Positions 38,316 through 49,252 of a DNA stretch of 64,000 bases are shown here, piece by piece. Position numbers and translations under genes: made by a program. The stretch lies in contig PTEX01000314.1 of NCBI GenBank assembly GCA_003342815.1, forward strand, positions 296,244 to 360,243, read 5' to 3'. Position 1 is the stretch's first letter, and every line of letters begins with the position of its first letter. Origin of the DNA: Eudromia elegans. Lineage: Eukaryota > Chordata > Aves > Tinamiformes > Tinamidae. The notes beneath the pieces were generated by a model. It made no database searches. It worked only from the letters and a program-made list of their open reading frames with translations, and was not told the DNA's origin.

Positions 38316-39130
38316 TCTAGACAGACTGGACAACTGGGCGGTGAGAAACCTCATGAAGTTCAACAAGGGCAAGTGCAGGGTCCTGCACCTGGGGAGGAAT
38401 AACCCCAGACATGCCTACAGGCTGGGGACCGACCTTATGGAGAGCAGTTCCACAGGGAGGGACCTGGGCATCATGGTGGATGACAAGCTGACCATGAGGC
38501 AGCAATGTGCCCTCGTGGCCGAGAAGGCCAATGGGATCCTGGGGTGCATTAAGCAGAGCGTCTCCAGCAGGTCGAGGGAGGTGATTCTGCCCCTCTACTC
38601 AGCCCTGGTGAGGCCACACCTCGAGTACTGTGTGCAGTTCTGGGCTCCCCAGTGCAGGAGGGATGTGGAGCTGCTAGAGAGAGTCCAGCGCAGGGCCACA
38701 AAGATGATTAGGGGCCTGGAACATCTGCCCTATGAGGAAAGGCTGAGAGAGCTGGGCCTCTTCAGCCTGGAGAAGAGAAGACTGAGAGGGGACCTGATTA
38801 ATGTATATAAATATCTCAAGAAAGGGAGTGAGGAGGAGGGGGCTGGCCTCTCAGTGGTAGTCAGCAACAGAACTAGAGGAAACAGCCACAAATTGAGGCC
38901 CCAAAAGTTCCACAGGAACTTGAGAAAGAATTTCTTAACAGTGAGGGTGACAGAGCCCTGGAACAGGCTGCCCAGAGAGGTGGTGGAGTCTCCTTCTGTG
39001 GAGATCTTCAAAACCCGCCTGGACACCACCCTGTGCCACATGCTCTAGGAGACCTTGCGTGTGCAGGGGGGTTGGACTAGATGACCTCTAGAGGTCCCTT
39101 CCAACCTTAAGTATTCAGTGATTCTATGAA
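38316..39130 (+). mobile_element. CR1 LINE, best-preserved open C-terminal frame; intronic
   Basis: A 5'-truncated CR1 in the 8.1-kb GALNT1 intron, antisense to the gene. A single open frame of 235 codons (38341-39048) runs from [19 protein letters not shown] through the RT C-terminus, thumb-like region and tail ([19 protein letters not shown]) to the normal CR1 stop after LCHML. No frame break is seen in this copy. The 3' end carries GGTTGGACTAGATGACCTCT and GTGATTCTATGA. It is probably one of the younger insertions. It lacks endonuclease and catalytic FADD and so is dead on arrival. Confidence 0.96.
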
Positions 39131-42100
39131 AGACATATTCAAACAATATAAAAAAGAATAGTTACATTGCAAAGAAATATAGGCAATTATCTAGACAGAC
39201 ATTCAATATTCTCTTCTACAAATGTAAGATTCATTCCAGCACCTTCCAATACTGTCACGGCTCTTGAAAAAGAAATGTAGTATGCAGTACTAGTTTGCCT
39301 TCTTTGGTAACGTCTTTACCGTTCAACCAGAACTTTGGTATACTTGTATTTTCACTAGAAAGTAATCAAAGTTTTTGACAAATCCAGACATCTCACCCAA
39401 ACAAGAACTCCTACAATGTTGGTCTTACTGAACCCATGAGTCTATGGTCAGAAGCTACTCAACAGCATCAGCATTTTCTGATAAAAATAGTAAATGTTTA
39501 AGACTAGGAAAGAAAAGGAATTTTATAAGACAATTTCAAAACTTGTAACTCCTCCACATTCATTGCCATATAAACCCAACTGCCTACACATATATACATA
39601 ATGATTTCCATCAGTAGAGTAAATCTTCTTCATCTTAACTTTCTTTGTCAATATTTAAGCATCCCAGTGGCCATTTTGCAACAGCTCTGCCATCTCAAAA
39701 TTTCCCAAGAGCCTGACAAGTTCAATATGAGGCAATATATTTATGCTAAACTGATTCAAAAAAGTAGAGGCATGATGTTTTCATCATAATTATAAAATTA
39801 CTCAGTCATTTTCAAAGTATGAAAAGTGTTCCATCCCAAGCTAATCTGTTAAAAGCATAGGACTTAGTATTATGAAACTGAATAAGCAATAATCATTTAA
39901 ACCTGCTTTCAATAACTACATATTTTCATTTCTGATTAATGCTCATAGGAATAACTATCTCCCCCATCCCTATCACCAAAATTAAAGGCCTTACCCAACT
40001 ACAGTCTGTACAAGATGAACTTACTCTGGCCATGCTTGGCCAGAGACAGGTACATGGAAGAAGTAAAATTGGATCAATAGAGATGATTTCTGATGAAAAT
40101 GCATTTACACATGTCCAGATGGTTCTTGTTTAGATAATTCTACAATGTTATGGTTTAGAATTTCTGTGTGATTAGTTATCCTCTATGCAGTGAAAGATAT
40201 CTTTTTGGGCCAAAATTTTTGTCAGCACTAGAATTAATTTCCATACCCATTATGAAATGAGTAGTATTTTACACTTTATACTAATTAGAGAAACTCTAAA
40301 ATGCCTTTCACTTACCAGTAGGGAAGTAGGAGGCTGCTGAGCAGCAACAACACAAACGAGAGAAGAGGAGACTGCATGTAGGAGGGTAAAAACACTCACA
40401 TACTACATAGGAAAACTGTTCAAACTATATCATACCTTTAGAGTAAGCCCCAAAACATGGCAAATTACCAGTTTAATTACTAACAAGTAAATCGTGGTCA
40501 GGTCAGCTACTGAGCTGAGGTAGTTGTGGGATACCAATCTTAATGGTTTATTGCTGTTGCCGCTAGTGAGAGGCATTTCCCCTTGCTCAGCATCACACAC
40601 CTACTACTGCTGCTGACACAGGTGCTAACTTAACCAGCAGAAAAATAAAGTCCTTAGGATTTTAAAAAGTCAAATTAGGTTACATGGATGAACAACTATA
40701 TGAGAGCTGCATGACCAAACATGAAAAGCAAGGCACCCTCTTTGCAACAAACTGTTGGACTGATGACACCAGCTCATGAAGCTTTACCATAGACACTTCT
40801 GCCGTAGTATTTTAGGTGACAGGACAGCACGAGGAGTTGCAAAGAATTGCCAGAGCCTCTGAAATTCACAGGAAACAAGAATCACATTCAAATGTCCCAA
40901 ACCTATTTACTGAAGAACTAGCAGAAAATGGTCTGGGAAAGTCATGCAAGAAAAAGTGAAACCATCAAGTTAAACTCTGCTGTAACACATGATCCTCAGA
41001 AAAACTGCACTCCATAAAGGAAATACTATGCCAAGTGACATTACTGTCACAAAGAATAGCTGCTGCATGCAAGGAAACAGGTTTGAGTTGGGCTGAACAG
41101 CAGTTGCAACATTTTCCTGTCCACCTCCCGTCTCCACCTAGGCAGAAATCTGCTTCTAAGCAGGAAGATGGCTACTAAAAATCATGAAAGCTTGGCAAGA
41201 AACAAGCAATAGTCCCTACTAAGCTGTACTTACAGAAAAAGAGACACAAACATATTTTAGAACAGCTTTTCATTTAACTACATTACATTCATATTAAAAA
41301 GTTTCTCAAATTCCTACTTTTCAAACAGTAACTCCCCTCCATCCTCCTGAAACAACATCAGTTATACAAAATCAGAGTGCTATCTGGGAATCTCAGGCTT
41401 GCTTTCCTAGACGAATCCCTTTGTGAGTAACTATCTCAGAAGAGCCCAAGAAAAGTCTATATAGAGAGGGAAACATATCTGTTAGTTAGGCTTGATGACT
41501 TCTGTCAGTAATATTACCTCTTCCAAAATTGCATTTTCCCACCAGTGTGAAACACGTAGCTTCTCATCTAACCGACAAAAGTGTGGGTGCACACTAAATT
41601 GCCCTATTTTCTTGCTCATCTGCACCCAAGCTTGCAAACCAGAAATTCTCACCTTGCTCCTTGCATGAGGTTGTGACACAGTGACATGCTGTCACTGTAA
41701 TAATGAAAGTACATGTTGCATTGGCAGTTAGGAGTTTCACAAGCTATAAGTGTGGTGACCTGCCAGAAGACTAAAACATCATTCTGTAAGTACTAAACAT
41801 TTTCTTTTTTAAGTGGCAGAACTGCACCAAGTTCCCTTAAAATGTGAGTCTAAAAAGACAATGAAATTTACAGGGATATATTTGCGGTCTGTAGGTGAAT
41901 CAGGAGTCTGCACAACTCTGGTAACCTGGGAGGTACCAAAACAGCAATGGCAAGGGGGTTGTGAAATTCCACTTAAGAGGTCCCAGGTCCTTGCTAGTTA
42001 ATAATTACTAGTTCTCAACTTGAGAAGTGCAGTAAGATTGGGAAGCATGAGTAACAATGATAGCATCAGTATAATTTGTAAGACCAGTCTCTCAAATCAT

Positions 42101-42688
42101 AAATATTATTACATACTAAATGAACCACAGCACTACTTTTCATAGGTCTGGGCACCGAAACAATTTAAAAATAATCCAACTTATCCAGGTAGAACAGATG
42201 TCATGACCTTTGATAGTCTTGGAATATCTAGAACCATATTTTAGTACTATATTTAGTATCATATTTTAGTGCTAATGTGTTCCTGAAAACACAAATAAGA
42301 GGTGCGCCTGTCAGCAGGTACATATGCTACGAGAAGCATGGCAAAAAAGCATTCCTATCTGCACATAATTGAGATTACTAGCATTCAACAAGTTTCTCTT
42401 TGGAAAAAAAAAAAAAGAATACGCAGTGTAATTATAGATAACTGCTATGGTTACTTTCTCCATTTTAGAACTTTTACGTTAAATAATATTATCTTCCATT
42501 CTTTTTTTCTTTTTCCCCTCACAGAAAAGTGCACGTATAGCTCATAATACTGTAAAGCTACAAAACAAACAAACAAAACCCCAAAAAACCTACCCCCCTG
42601 CCCCATCAGAACAACTATTATGAAGTTAGAAGAGTAACTGCTTTCATAGCTTATGATCTCCACATGAAATAGAAGATCTATAAATATG

Positions 42689-42713
42689 ATATACAAAATC
42701 ATATTTTGTATAT
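42689..42713. repeat. Perfect 11-bp inverted repeat
   Basis: Arms ATATACAAAAT (42689-42699) and ATTTTGTATAT (42703-42713) around a 3-base loop, in a very AT-rich part of the GALNT1 8.1-kb intron. In such composition this may be chance. Confidence 0.8.
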
Positions 42714-42828
42714 GTCTTATTATGTCTATATTGTGTATATATATGTATGTATTATGTATATACCTTATCATACTTTCACTAATTTTGACTTATTTTTAAG
42801 AGTTAACTTATTTTTATGTTAGCATTAT

Positions 42829-43233
42829 CTTATGAGGAAACATTAAGGGAATTGGGTCTGTTTAGCATGGAGAAGACTGAGAGGCAATCTGATCAATATG
42901 TCAACTTTGACAAACAAATACTTGATGGGAGGATGTAAAGAGAATGGAGCCAAACTCTTCTCGGTGGTGGCCAGTGACAGAACAAGGGGAAATGGGTACA
43001 AATTCAAACTCAAGAAATTCAATCTCCATGTGAGAAAGAACTTCTTTCCTGTGTGGGTGACAGAGCCCTGAAACAAGCTCCCCAGGCAGGCTGTGGAGTC
43101 TGCTCCTTTAGAGATCTTCAAAATCCACCTGGATATGGCCCTGTGCCACATGCGGTAGGTGTCCCTGCTGGAGTAGGGTGGATGAACTAGATGATCTCTA
43201 GAGCTCCCTTCCAATCTCAGCTATTCTGTGGTT
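42829..43233 (+). mobile_element. CR1 LINE, 3' fragment; intronic
   Basis: Starts in a YEE(R)LRELGLF-like stretch (tatgaggaaacattaagggaattggg). It reads through the C-terminal tail of ORF2 with several frame breaks and ends GGATGAACTAGATGATCTCTAG then CTATTCTGTGG. It belongs with the group at 4.9, 26.8 and 28.0 kb. It is antisense to GALNT1, and an (AT)n(GT)n run follows its 3' end. Confidence 0.92.
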
Positions 43234-43256
43234 GTGTTCCCGGTTTCTTTTATATC

Positions 43257-43258
43257 TG

Positions 43259-43290
<32 letters not shown>

Positions 43291-43314
43291 ATGTATACAC
43301 ATATATATACACAC
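43257..43314. repeat. (AT)n/(GT)n compound microsatellite
   Basis: Alternating AT units pass into GT units and then ATGTATACAC and ATATATAC variants, just past the 3' end of the CR1 at 42829-43233. Confidence 0.95.
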
Positions 43315-43980
43315 AAAAAATGCATGGTATATTTGATTTGATAATGCTTCACTAATAAAAAGACATGGTAATAAGTATAAGCTACTAGCTTTTGACTTCA
43401 CCTAAAAGGTTTTGATTAGTGTCAATAATTTTTTTTTTTTTTTTAACAAATCCTACACTCTCAATTTGAGTAGCAGATTCTATTACAGAAAAAGACAAAA
43501 CAGTGTGGTCACTTGTTTTCAAAAGGGCTCTTAAAATCTATGATGAAGATTTTATTGACTTTGTTCAGATAAATATTACAGTTTTAAAATTTCAATATTA
43601 ATCTGTATTAATAAGCAAGTCACAGAGAAATACTTGTTTCAAAGATACCTATTTGAATAAGTATATTAAAAGCACATATAAAACTACAATATTTAAGTTG
43701 AATGTCTCTAACTTAATCTCTCAAGTTTAGATGGGACGTTTGTTCTCTTTTTCCATGCTGTCATCTCTCCCTCGCCCTCTCCCCCTAAAAAAGAAGCAGC
43801 ACATGATCTGTAGCATACTAATATTTTAGCACTTCCGTGGCTTGCCCTCTTGCCCCACTAAGCCTTTTCAGAAGATTTGAATTCCTCAGAACAGTAGCAT
43901 TTTTGTTTAAGTACTGATCTTCTCCACTAGTACTTTAACTTTTAATTCTTATGGGTATTTTTCACCAAACACCTGCTCAC

Positions 43981-44161
43981 CTGGGGAAATAATGTAGAAA
44001 AAGTTTTTGAATTCATCCATCCAGACTTCTGCAAGCCTCCTATTATTTTTGTTGATTATTTGCCCTGTACCTCCAGGAAAAGTGTACGGTGTCGCTTTTC
44101 TGAAGACATGCCCAACATGTGAACAAGTTACAATTTCCAAAGTGCCACCACACTGCCAAAT
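43981..44161 (-). CDS. GALNT1: GALNT1 coding exon, residues 327-386
   Basis: This 181-bp exon runs from acceptor ccattttcag|att to donor cca g|gtgagc. It has 60 codons, from [10 protein letters not shown] to FFYIISP, plus one base of Gly387. It completes the catalytic domain. Cys330 should pair with Cys408, Cys339 with Cys106, and His344 (in SHVGH) is the last metal/catalytic-site ligand. The [13 protein letters not shown] segment is the flexible loop that closes over UDP-GalNAc in the family. The exon stands 8.1 kb upstream of the next exon, across the largest intron fully inside the window. Confidence 0.97.
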
Positions 44162-44905
44162 CTGAAAATGGTAAAACAGATATTGCAAAAGCTATCTTTG
44201 CCGTTTGCCCTTCTACAATTAGCACAAACAACCTTAAATAAAGTCAAGCTCAAATACATACATACTATATATACTGCATGAAAGAGAGGTAAATCCTGTT
44301 TCCTGCTGGGAAATAGATCCTGCTTGGGATACTTTTAAAGTATCCACCTATATACTCCGAGCCAGTAAATAAAGCAAAAGGGTTAGAAATCAGCAGAGTT
44401 TCTGCTAATTTGCAGATAAAGCAAAAATTGGCAGAAATTAGTGAAAAAAGTGAGGTCTTTAATTTTGGTTAGGTCCCAAATTAAGAATTAAATTAGGTGA
44501 AATTAAAAATGTGTAATCATTAAGTTAGGAATTCTCTTTTTGCTGTTTCGTGGCTGAGCTACTCACACAACAGCCTAAATACACACCAATGACATAATAT
44601 TTATATTAGATTCCCTAACTTTTCAAATCAAATACCTTCAGAGATTTTTCAACCATTTAAAAATAGAAAAAGAAAGTATTCATTCAGAATAAACATTCCA
44701 ATCTTTTTGTCTCAAGGCTCTATTCATCAAACACTTTTCTTCACTGACAGATGCAGTTATTTCACATGTCCATTAGGTGAACATGAACTGAACTGTGAAC
44801 TGTGAAGAGAGGAATCCATCACAGTCATTAAGTTTCTACTGTACAGAACTTATGTTTTACTATCTTAAACACTAAAAACCTGAACAGAGAGGAATTTTTA
44901 CTCAC

Positions 44906-45023
44906 CCTGAAGGAAATTTCTAAGTTTTCTCCTCCCCAGATATCCATTCCAGCATCATATGTTCCTATCTCCTGAAAGTAATCTCTGTCTATTGAAAAAA
45001 GACCTCCTGCCATTGTAGGAGTC
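44906..45023 (-). CDS. GALNT1: GALNT1 coding exon, residues 287-326 (Gal/GalNAc-T motif)
   Basis: This 118-bp exon begins after acceptor tgtcttcag|g. It gives one base for Arg287 and 39 codons from [10 protein letters not shown] to NLEISFR, and ends in phase 0 before donor agg|gtgagt. It contains [12 protein letters not shown], the core of the Gal/GalNAc-transferase motif. Glu319 in WGGEN is a catalytic-site residue. The AGGLFSIDR stretch precedes it as in the whole family. The open frame continues past the donor as [10 protein letters not shown], but the next exon begins with Ile-Trp-Gln, so those residues are intronic. Confidence 0.97.
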
Positions 45024-46281
45024 CTGAAGACAAAAAAAGACAGAAAATAAGACAAATATGATTCACTATGATAATTTATTTTGTTTAAATATATTTCACT
45101 CTAATACTGACAAAAATTGTTTTTATTCCACAAATAGAAGGGGAGGTGGGGGGGAGGGGAGAAGGGGAGAGACTTCAGTCTCCAATGCTGGTAAGTCACA
45201 TGAATAAACCAATTTCATGCAGAATATTTATATTTCTGGTAACTGTTCTTGAAGAAATTATGACATGACATGAAGATGTCTATGATTTTCACTATAAGGC
45301 TTCGTACAAGAAAATTCCATAATCAGGCTGTACTCAGACCTTTAAAAATTACTACCGGTAGAAAAAAGAAGTAAAGTTTCTTCCAAATATACTTGAGTCT
45401 CCTAGATTTCCTTTTTTTAGTAACTAAATAAATTACATATTAGGCTGAAGAAATAATTTTGTACTTCAGGTAAATAAATGATTTATAATATTAACATAAG
45501 TTGATTTCAATTCCCAAATATTTTCCAGAAATACATCAGGGTTTTTCCTGAATGACATGTTAAATACAAGCTAGGTACTTGTAATTAAAATTTTCTGTGT
45601 CTTTTACCTCTAGAAGTAAATAAAAAGAAAGTAAAGGAAATAAAATGAAAGAAAAAGTTTTGCCATATCCTGACAAGTCACGTTGATTTCTTTTATTTTC
45701 ATAATTAAAAAAAAGGCCACATCCTCACCTTTACAATTAAAAAAATTGTCCAATTTTATAATGATAGGACCTACATGACACGCAAATGGAATGTGACCTC
45801 ACATCTATGTGCCTCAAAGCTGTTAAGTTTGTATGTGTACTTGCCCATAAACATACACACAATTCTCTCTCTAAATACAGCTAGATATATTTGCAGTTAT
45901 TTGCATAACTGGTCATAACCCTTCAAAATAAAATTTATTTACCTAGAAAGAAATATTTTATAAATATAAATAATGAACAAAATATTCATGGATAAAATAA
46001 GGTGAGCTCCTATTAAAACTTGTGCAATCTAAAAAAAAAAAATAGTAATTAGCAATTACAATAAAAAACATATTCCTAAAGGGACAAATTGATTCCTTCC
46101 TTTGCTCTACTGGAATTTACCAATAAGCCAACCATGTAAAAAAATTTTCACGCTGGTACTTCAAGCAAACCAAAATGACAACATGACATAACTCATTAAT
46201 TACTTGTATACAAGACTAACCTAGAGAGGATATGACTAAACACTAGCCAAACATTTCAATCAATTTGTCATTTCTCATTAC

Positions 46282-46452
46282 CTAACAGGAAGTGTTCGAT
46301 CTCCTTTCCGTCGATCCATCTCTCTCTGAGGAACAGGATACCAACGAAAATTCAGCTTCCAATTGAATCCACCATAGGTCATATCAGAACCTGCCATATA
46401 TTCAAAGGTGTCATCGCTGATGACGTCAATGATGGGACACACTACTGTTCTC
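46282..46452 (-). CDS. GALNT1: GALNT1 coding exon, residues 231-286
   Basis: This 171-bp exon lies between acceptor ctctgtag|g and donor ag|gtaatg. The first base completes Arg230, 56 codons read [12 protein letters not shown] to GDRTLPV, and the last two bases begin Arg287. It carries the central catalytic-domain segment, including the [12 protein letters not shown] stretch, which is strongly conserved among GalNAc-transferases. It has no methionine start in a convenient place, and its frame was recovered by translating the minus strand directly. Both splice phases match the adjoining exons, which supports the assignment. Confidence 0.95.
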
Positions 46453-47957
46453 CTACAGAGAGGAAAGCATGAAAATCCGTTAGTTAGAAGGTCAGAAAAG
46501 TTGTTTGTTTCACTTTAACACACCTGTTTTATTCATACTTTAAGATTACTACACTTAACAATACAGCATTCAAAAGATGGTTACCATGAATTAGGTTTAA
46601 GTTTTGTCTTGCTAGGTAGAACTAATTCATCTAAACAAAAATGCATGTTTCTGACTCTATTTTGTCAATACTATTATTTGTGTTTCATTACTATGCATAT
46701 GGGAAAAAAAAGGAAAAAAAAATCAGAGCTTTCTCAATGCTCTTTTTTGATTTTAGTTGCTTGGACGACGTATTTTACATGTTTTAAAATTAAAATTCAA
46801 TCATTTACTCTGAGGAAGCATTCCGGTTTGCCATCAAGCCTAAGCAGTGATAATTGCTATTAACAAAATGAAACTACTGTATAAAAGCCCCAAGAGACTT
46901 TCTCGACTATTGTCCTGACATTATTAAAATTCATATTTCTGATTATGTCTCTTAACCATCTTAGAAACACTTAAATAATCACTGTCCTCAACCAGGCTTA
47001 CATACATGAAAAATCATACAAAAGAATACAAAGGTTGCAACTAAATTAAAAGGACATATTTAGAACAATTCAGAACAGTAATTTAAATATTATTGTCTCA
47101 CAAAAATGTGTACAGATCATAACTTGAAGCTTAGTATTATGATTTAACACAATTCCAAACAATCTTTTTTTAATTACTTGCATTTTTTTTCATTATGTGA
47201 TGTTACATACTGCAATGCTGAATTTTAAAAGTGACTTACGTTAATAACCGTAGAGACCAAAACCAAGCTCTGCATCACAGTACTGAAATGAACGTCTAGT
47301 TTAGTCTGTTTACTAATAGAACAGTGTACAACTGCAGAATTACTGCACAAATGTATGGAAGTGTGATAAAGCAGACCTCTTCTCTCACTTCCATTTTTTT
47401 TCTCTCCAGTACCATCTCCATCACAATATTGTGCGTACATACTATATGTTACTCACTGTAATCTGAGGAATGCATGCCATGCCATAGAAATTCTACTCAT
47501 TCTGAGGTAATCTAAAATCCAAATCTATCATACAATAAAGGAATCACAGTGAGAACCTAAAGCAAATAAATCTGACAGATGTTGCCTCGTGTTGGTTTTA
47601 TGGGATATAGGGATTGCTGCTTTCTTAGCAGTATGTTCCCAAATTCATGGAGGAATGGTTCAGGCTGTAGACTGAACAGCTCAAATCCCACTGGTCTCAA
47701 ATCTATATATGCCAAGATATCCTGGTATTTAACACATTATCACATAGATCCTAATAAAAGTTTCAATTTGTACCCAGGTTTACTTTTTAAAAAGTTGTGC
47801 TGAATTAGTATTTTATTATAATGCTAATAGAAAATATAGTATTAATCCACTCATTTGAAAGGCAGATAAACACTTGCTTGAAGGTTATATGGTAACATTT
47901 AGACCATTTCTTACTAACCTGCGAACAACGGCATATATCAATAGCTGAAAAAATTAC

Positions 47958-48165
47958 CTGTCAGCTTTGATCCTTGCTAGCAGAGGTTCAAGCCAGCCTA
48001 TTGTACATTCACAATGAGCATCTAAGAAGGTGATGACCTGGCCTTTAGAAGCAGCAGCCCCTTTTAACCTCGCTCTAATCAATCCAGAACGCTGTTCCAT
48101 TCGAATCACATGAACAGGGACTTTTAATTTTTTCACATAACTCTCCAGTGGTCTCTTCAAGAAGT
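47958..48165 (-). CDS. GALNT1: GALNT1 coding exon, residues 161-229 (DXH metal-site exon)
   Basis: This 208-bp exon starts at acceptor ttgcag|ac and completes Asp161. It encodes 68 codons from [10 protein letters not shown] to LARIKAD and ends with two bases of Arg230 before donor ag|gtaatt. It contains TFLDAHCEC. Asp209 and His211 form the DXH motif that holds the Mn2+ ion and the UDP diphosphate in GalNAc-transferases. The upstream segment [16 protein letters not shown] is the nucleotide-binding part of the GT1 motif. The phase (2 bases in, 2 bases out) fits both neighbours exactly. The extra residues in the open frame 5' of this exon ([11 protein letters not shown]) are translated intron and acceptor. 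Confidence 0.97.
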
Positions 48166-49190
48166 CTGCAAGAAATGATTGATACACAAAAACCATCAAT
48201 TACATAAAACTGTTTTTTTGACGATGCAACGTGTAATATTTCAACTTTTCAATATTTCCATATTGAGATAATTCCATGTCTCTTTTCTATTACCTTCTAA
48301 GTTACTTTTTTTCTACTGCTTACTCCATGTCATATTATGCCCTTCTATATCTACAAGGATTTCATTTGGTAGAGCAGGAAGTTCCTCCTCCTCTTCATTA
48401 CTGGAAGCAGTAAAACACAACGTAGAATGCTTAGGAAGAAGTCAGGTGGGATAGTCAATTTTTTTTAATGGGGTAGATACACCCCTTATTTTCAAGAAAT
48501 GATTCAAAAATTGATTCCCAAATTTCCTTGTGCATAAAGTTATCTAACAAGAAAATAGAGAAAAGGAGCTTATTAGCACCCATAATGAATATTTTTCCTA
48601 CAGTTCTGCATCTTACAGATAATTTCTTTGCAAGCAAAGTTTAAAACACAACAAAATTCAATTTTATCTTCTGCTTTATTTTTTTGGCTAAGACTTTTTT
48701 AATTAATTCACTGCTTTAACACCTACAAACAAGAATAAATACAAAACGCATTATAGATAAACGACCATCTGAATCACAAATGAGCCAGCTTATTCAAGGA
48801 ACAAATTATTCAAAATGCCACAGCTTTAACTGACTTCTATTTGCCTAGGGACACAAAATTACTCGTAATACAAGCAGTTGCCAAATGAGCAGGTTTCCCA
48901 TTTCTGGGCATGGTCTTTGTTCATCATGAAAAATTAACTAATGATGGATGATATCAAAGGAAGGAGAAAGAAGAATGAGAACACAACTGACAATCACAAA
49001 AGACGTCATCAATAACTTGCTGATTCCAAATCTGTAATAATACAGGCCAAACAAATATTTCTTTTATCAACTACTATATTTTGTAGCTGTGTTTATATGT
49101 CAAAAGCACATGAGAGCTTTACTACAACAGTGCAAGGTCTGTAGGAGGATTTCCTTTAAGGCATTATCTCAGGCATAAGCAAGCGTGTAG

Positions 49191-49252
49191 GGGGGTTGGA
49201 CTAGATGAGCTCTAGAGGTCCCTTCCAATCTTAAGCATTCTATGATTCTATG
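49191..49252 (+). mobile_element. CR1 3' tip (62 bp) flanked by 10-bp direct repeats
   Basis: Only the last part of CR1 is present: GGGGGTTGGACTAGATGAGC, then TCTAGAGGTCCCTTCC, ending GCATTCTATGATTCTATG. The same 10 bp, AAGCGTGTAG, flank it at 49181-49190 and 49253-49262. The 3' sequence matches the 21.0/38.3-kb group. It is antisense to GALNT1. Confidence 0.9.

Larger units (their letters stand above)
35856..43980 (-). other. GALNT1: GALNT1 intron (8.1 kb)
   Basis: This is the largest complete intron in the window. It contains two plus-strand CR1 copies, at 38316-39130 and 42829-43233, a GC-rich segment at about 38220-38315, and an (AT)n(GT)n run at 43257-43314. The rest is AT-rich with no recognised element or exon. 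Confidence 0.85.

Noticed and set aside
43257-43314. Alternating purine-pyrimidine run as a regulatory Z-DNA element
   Set aside because: It is an ordinary compound microsatellite next to a CR1 tail, with no evidence for function.
47225-47440. Frame between two GALNT1 exons as an alternative exon
   Set aside because: No family resemblance, and the flanking exons already join in phase without it.
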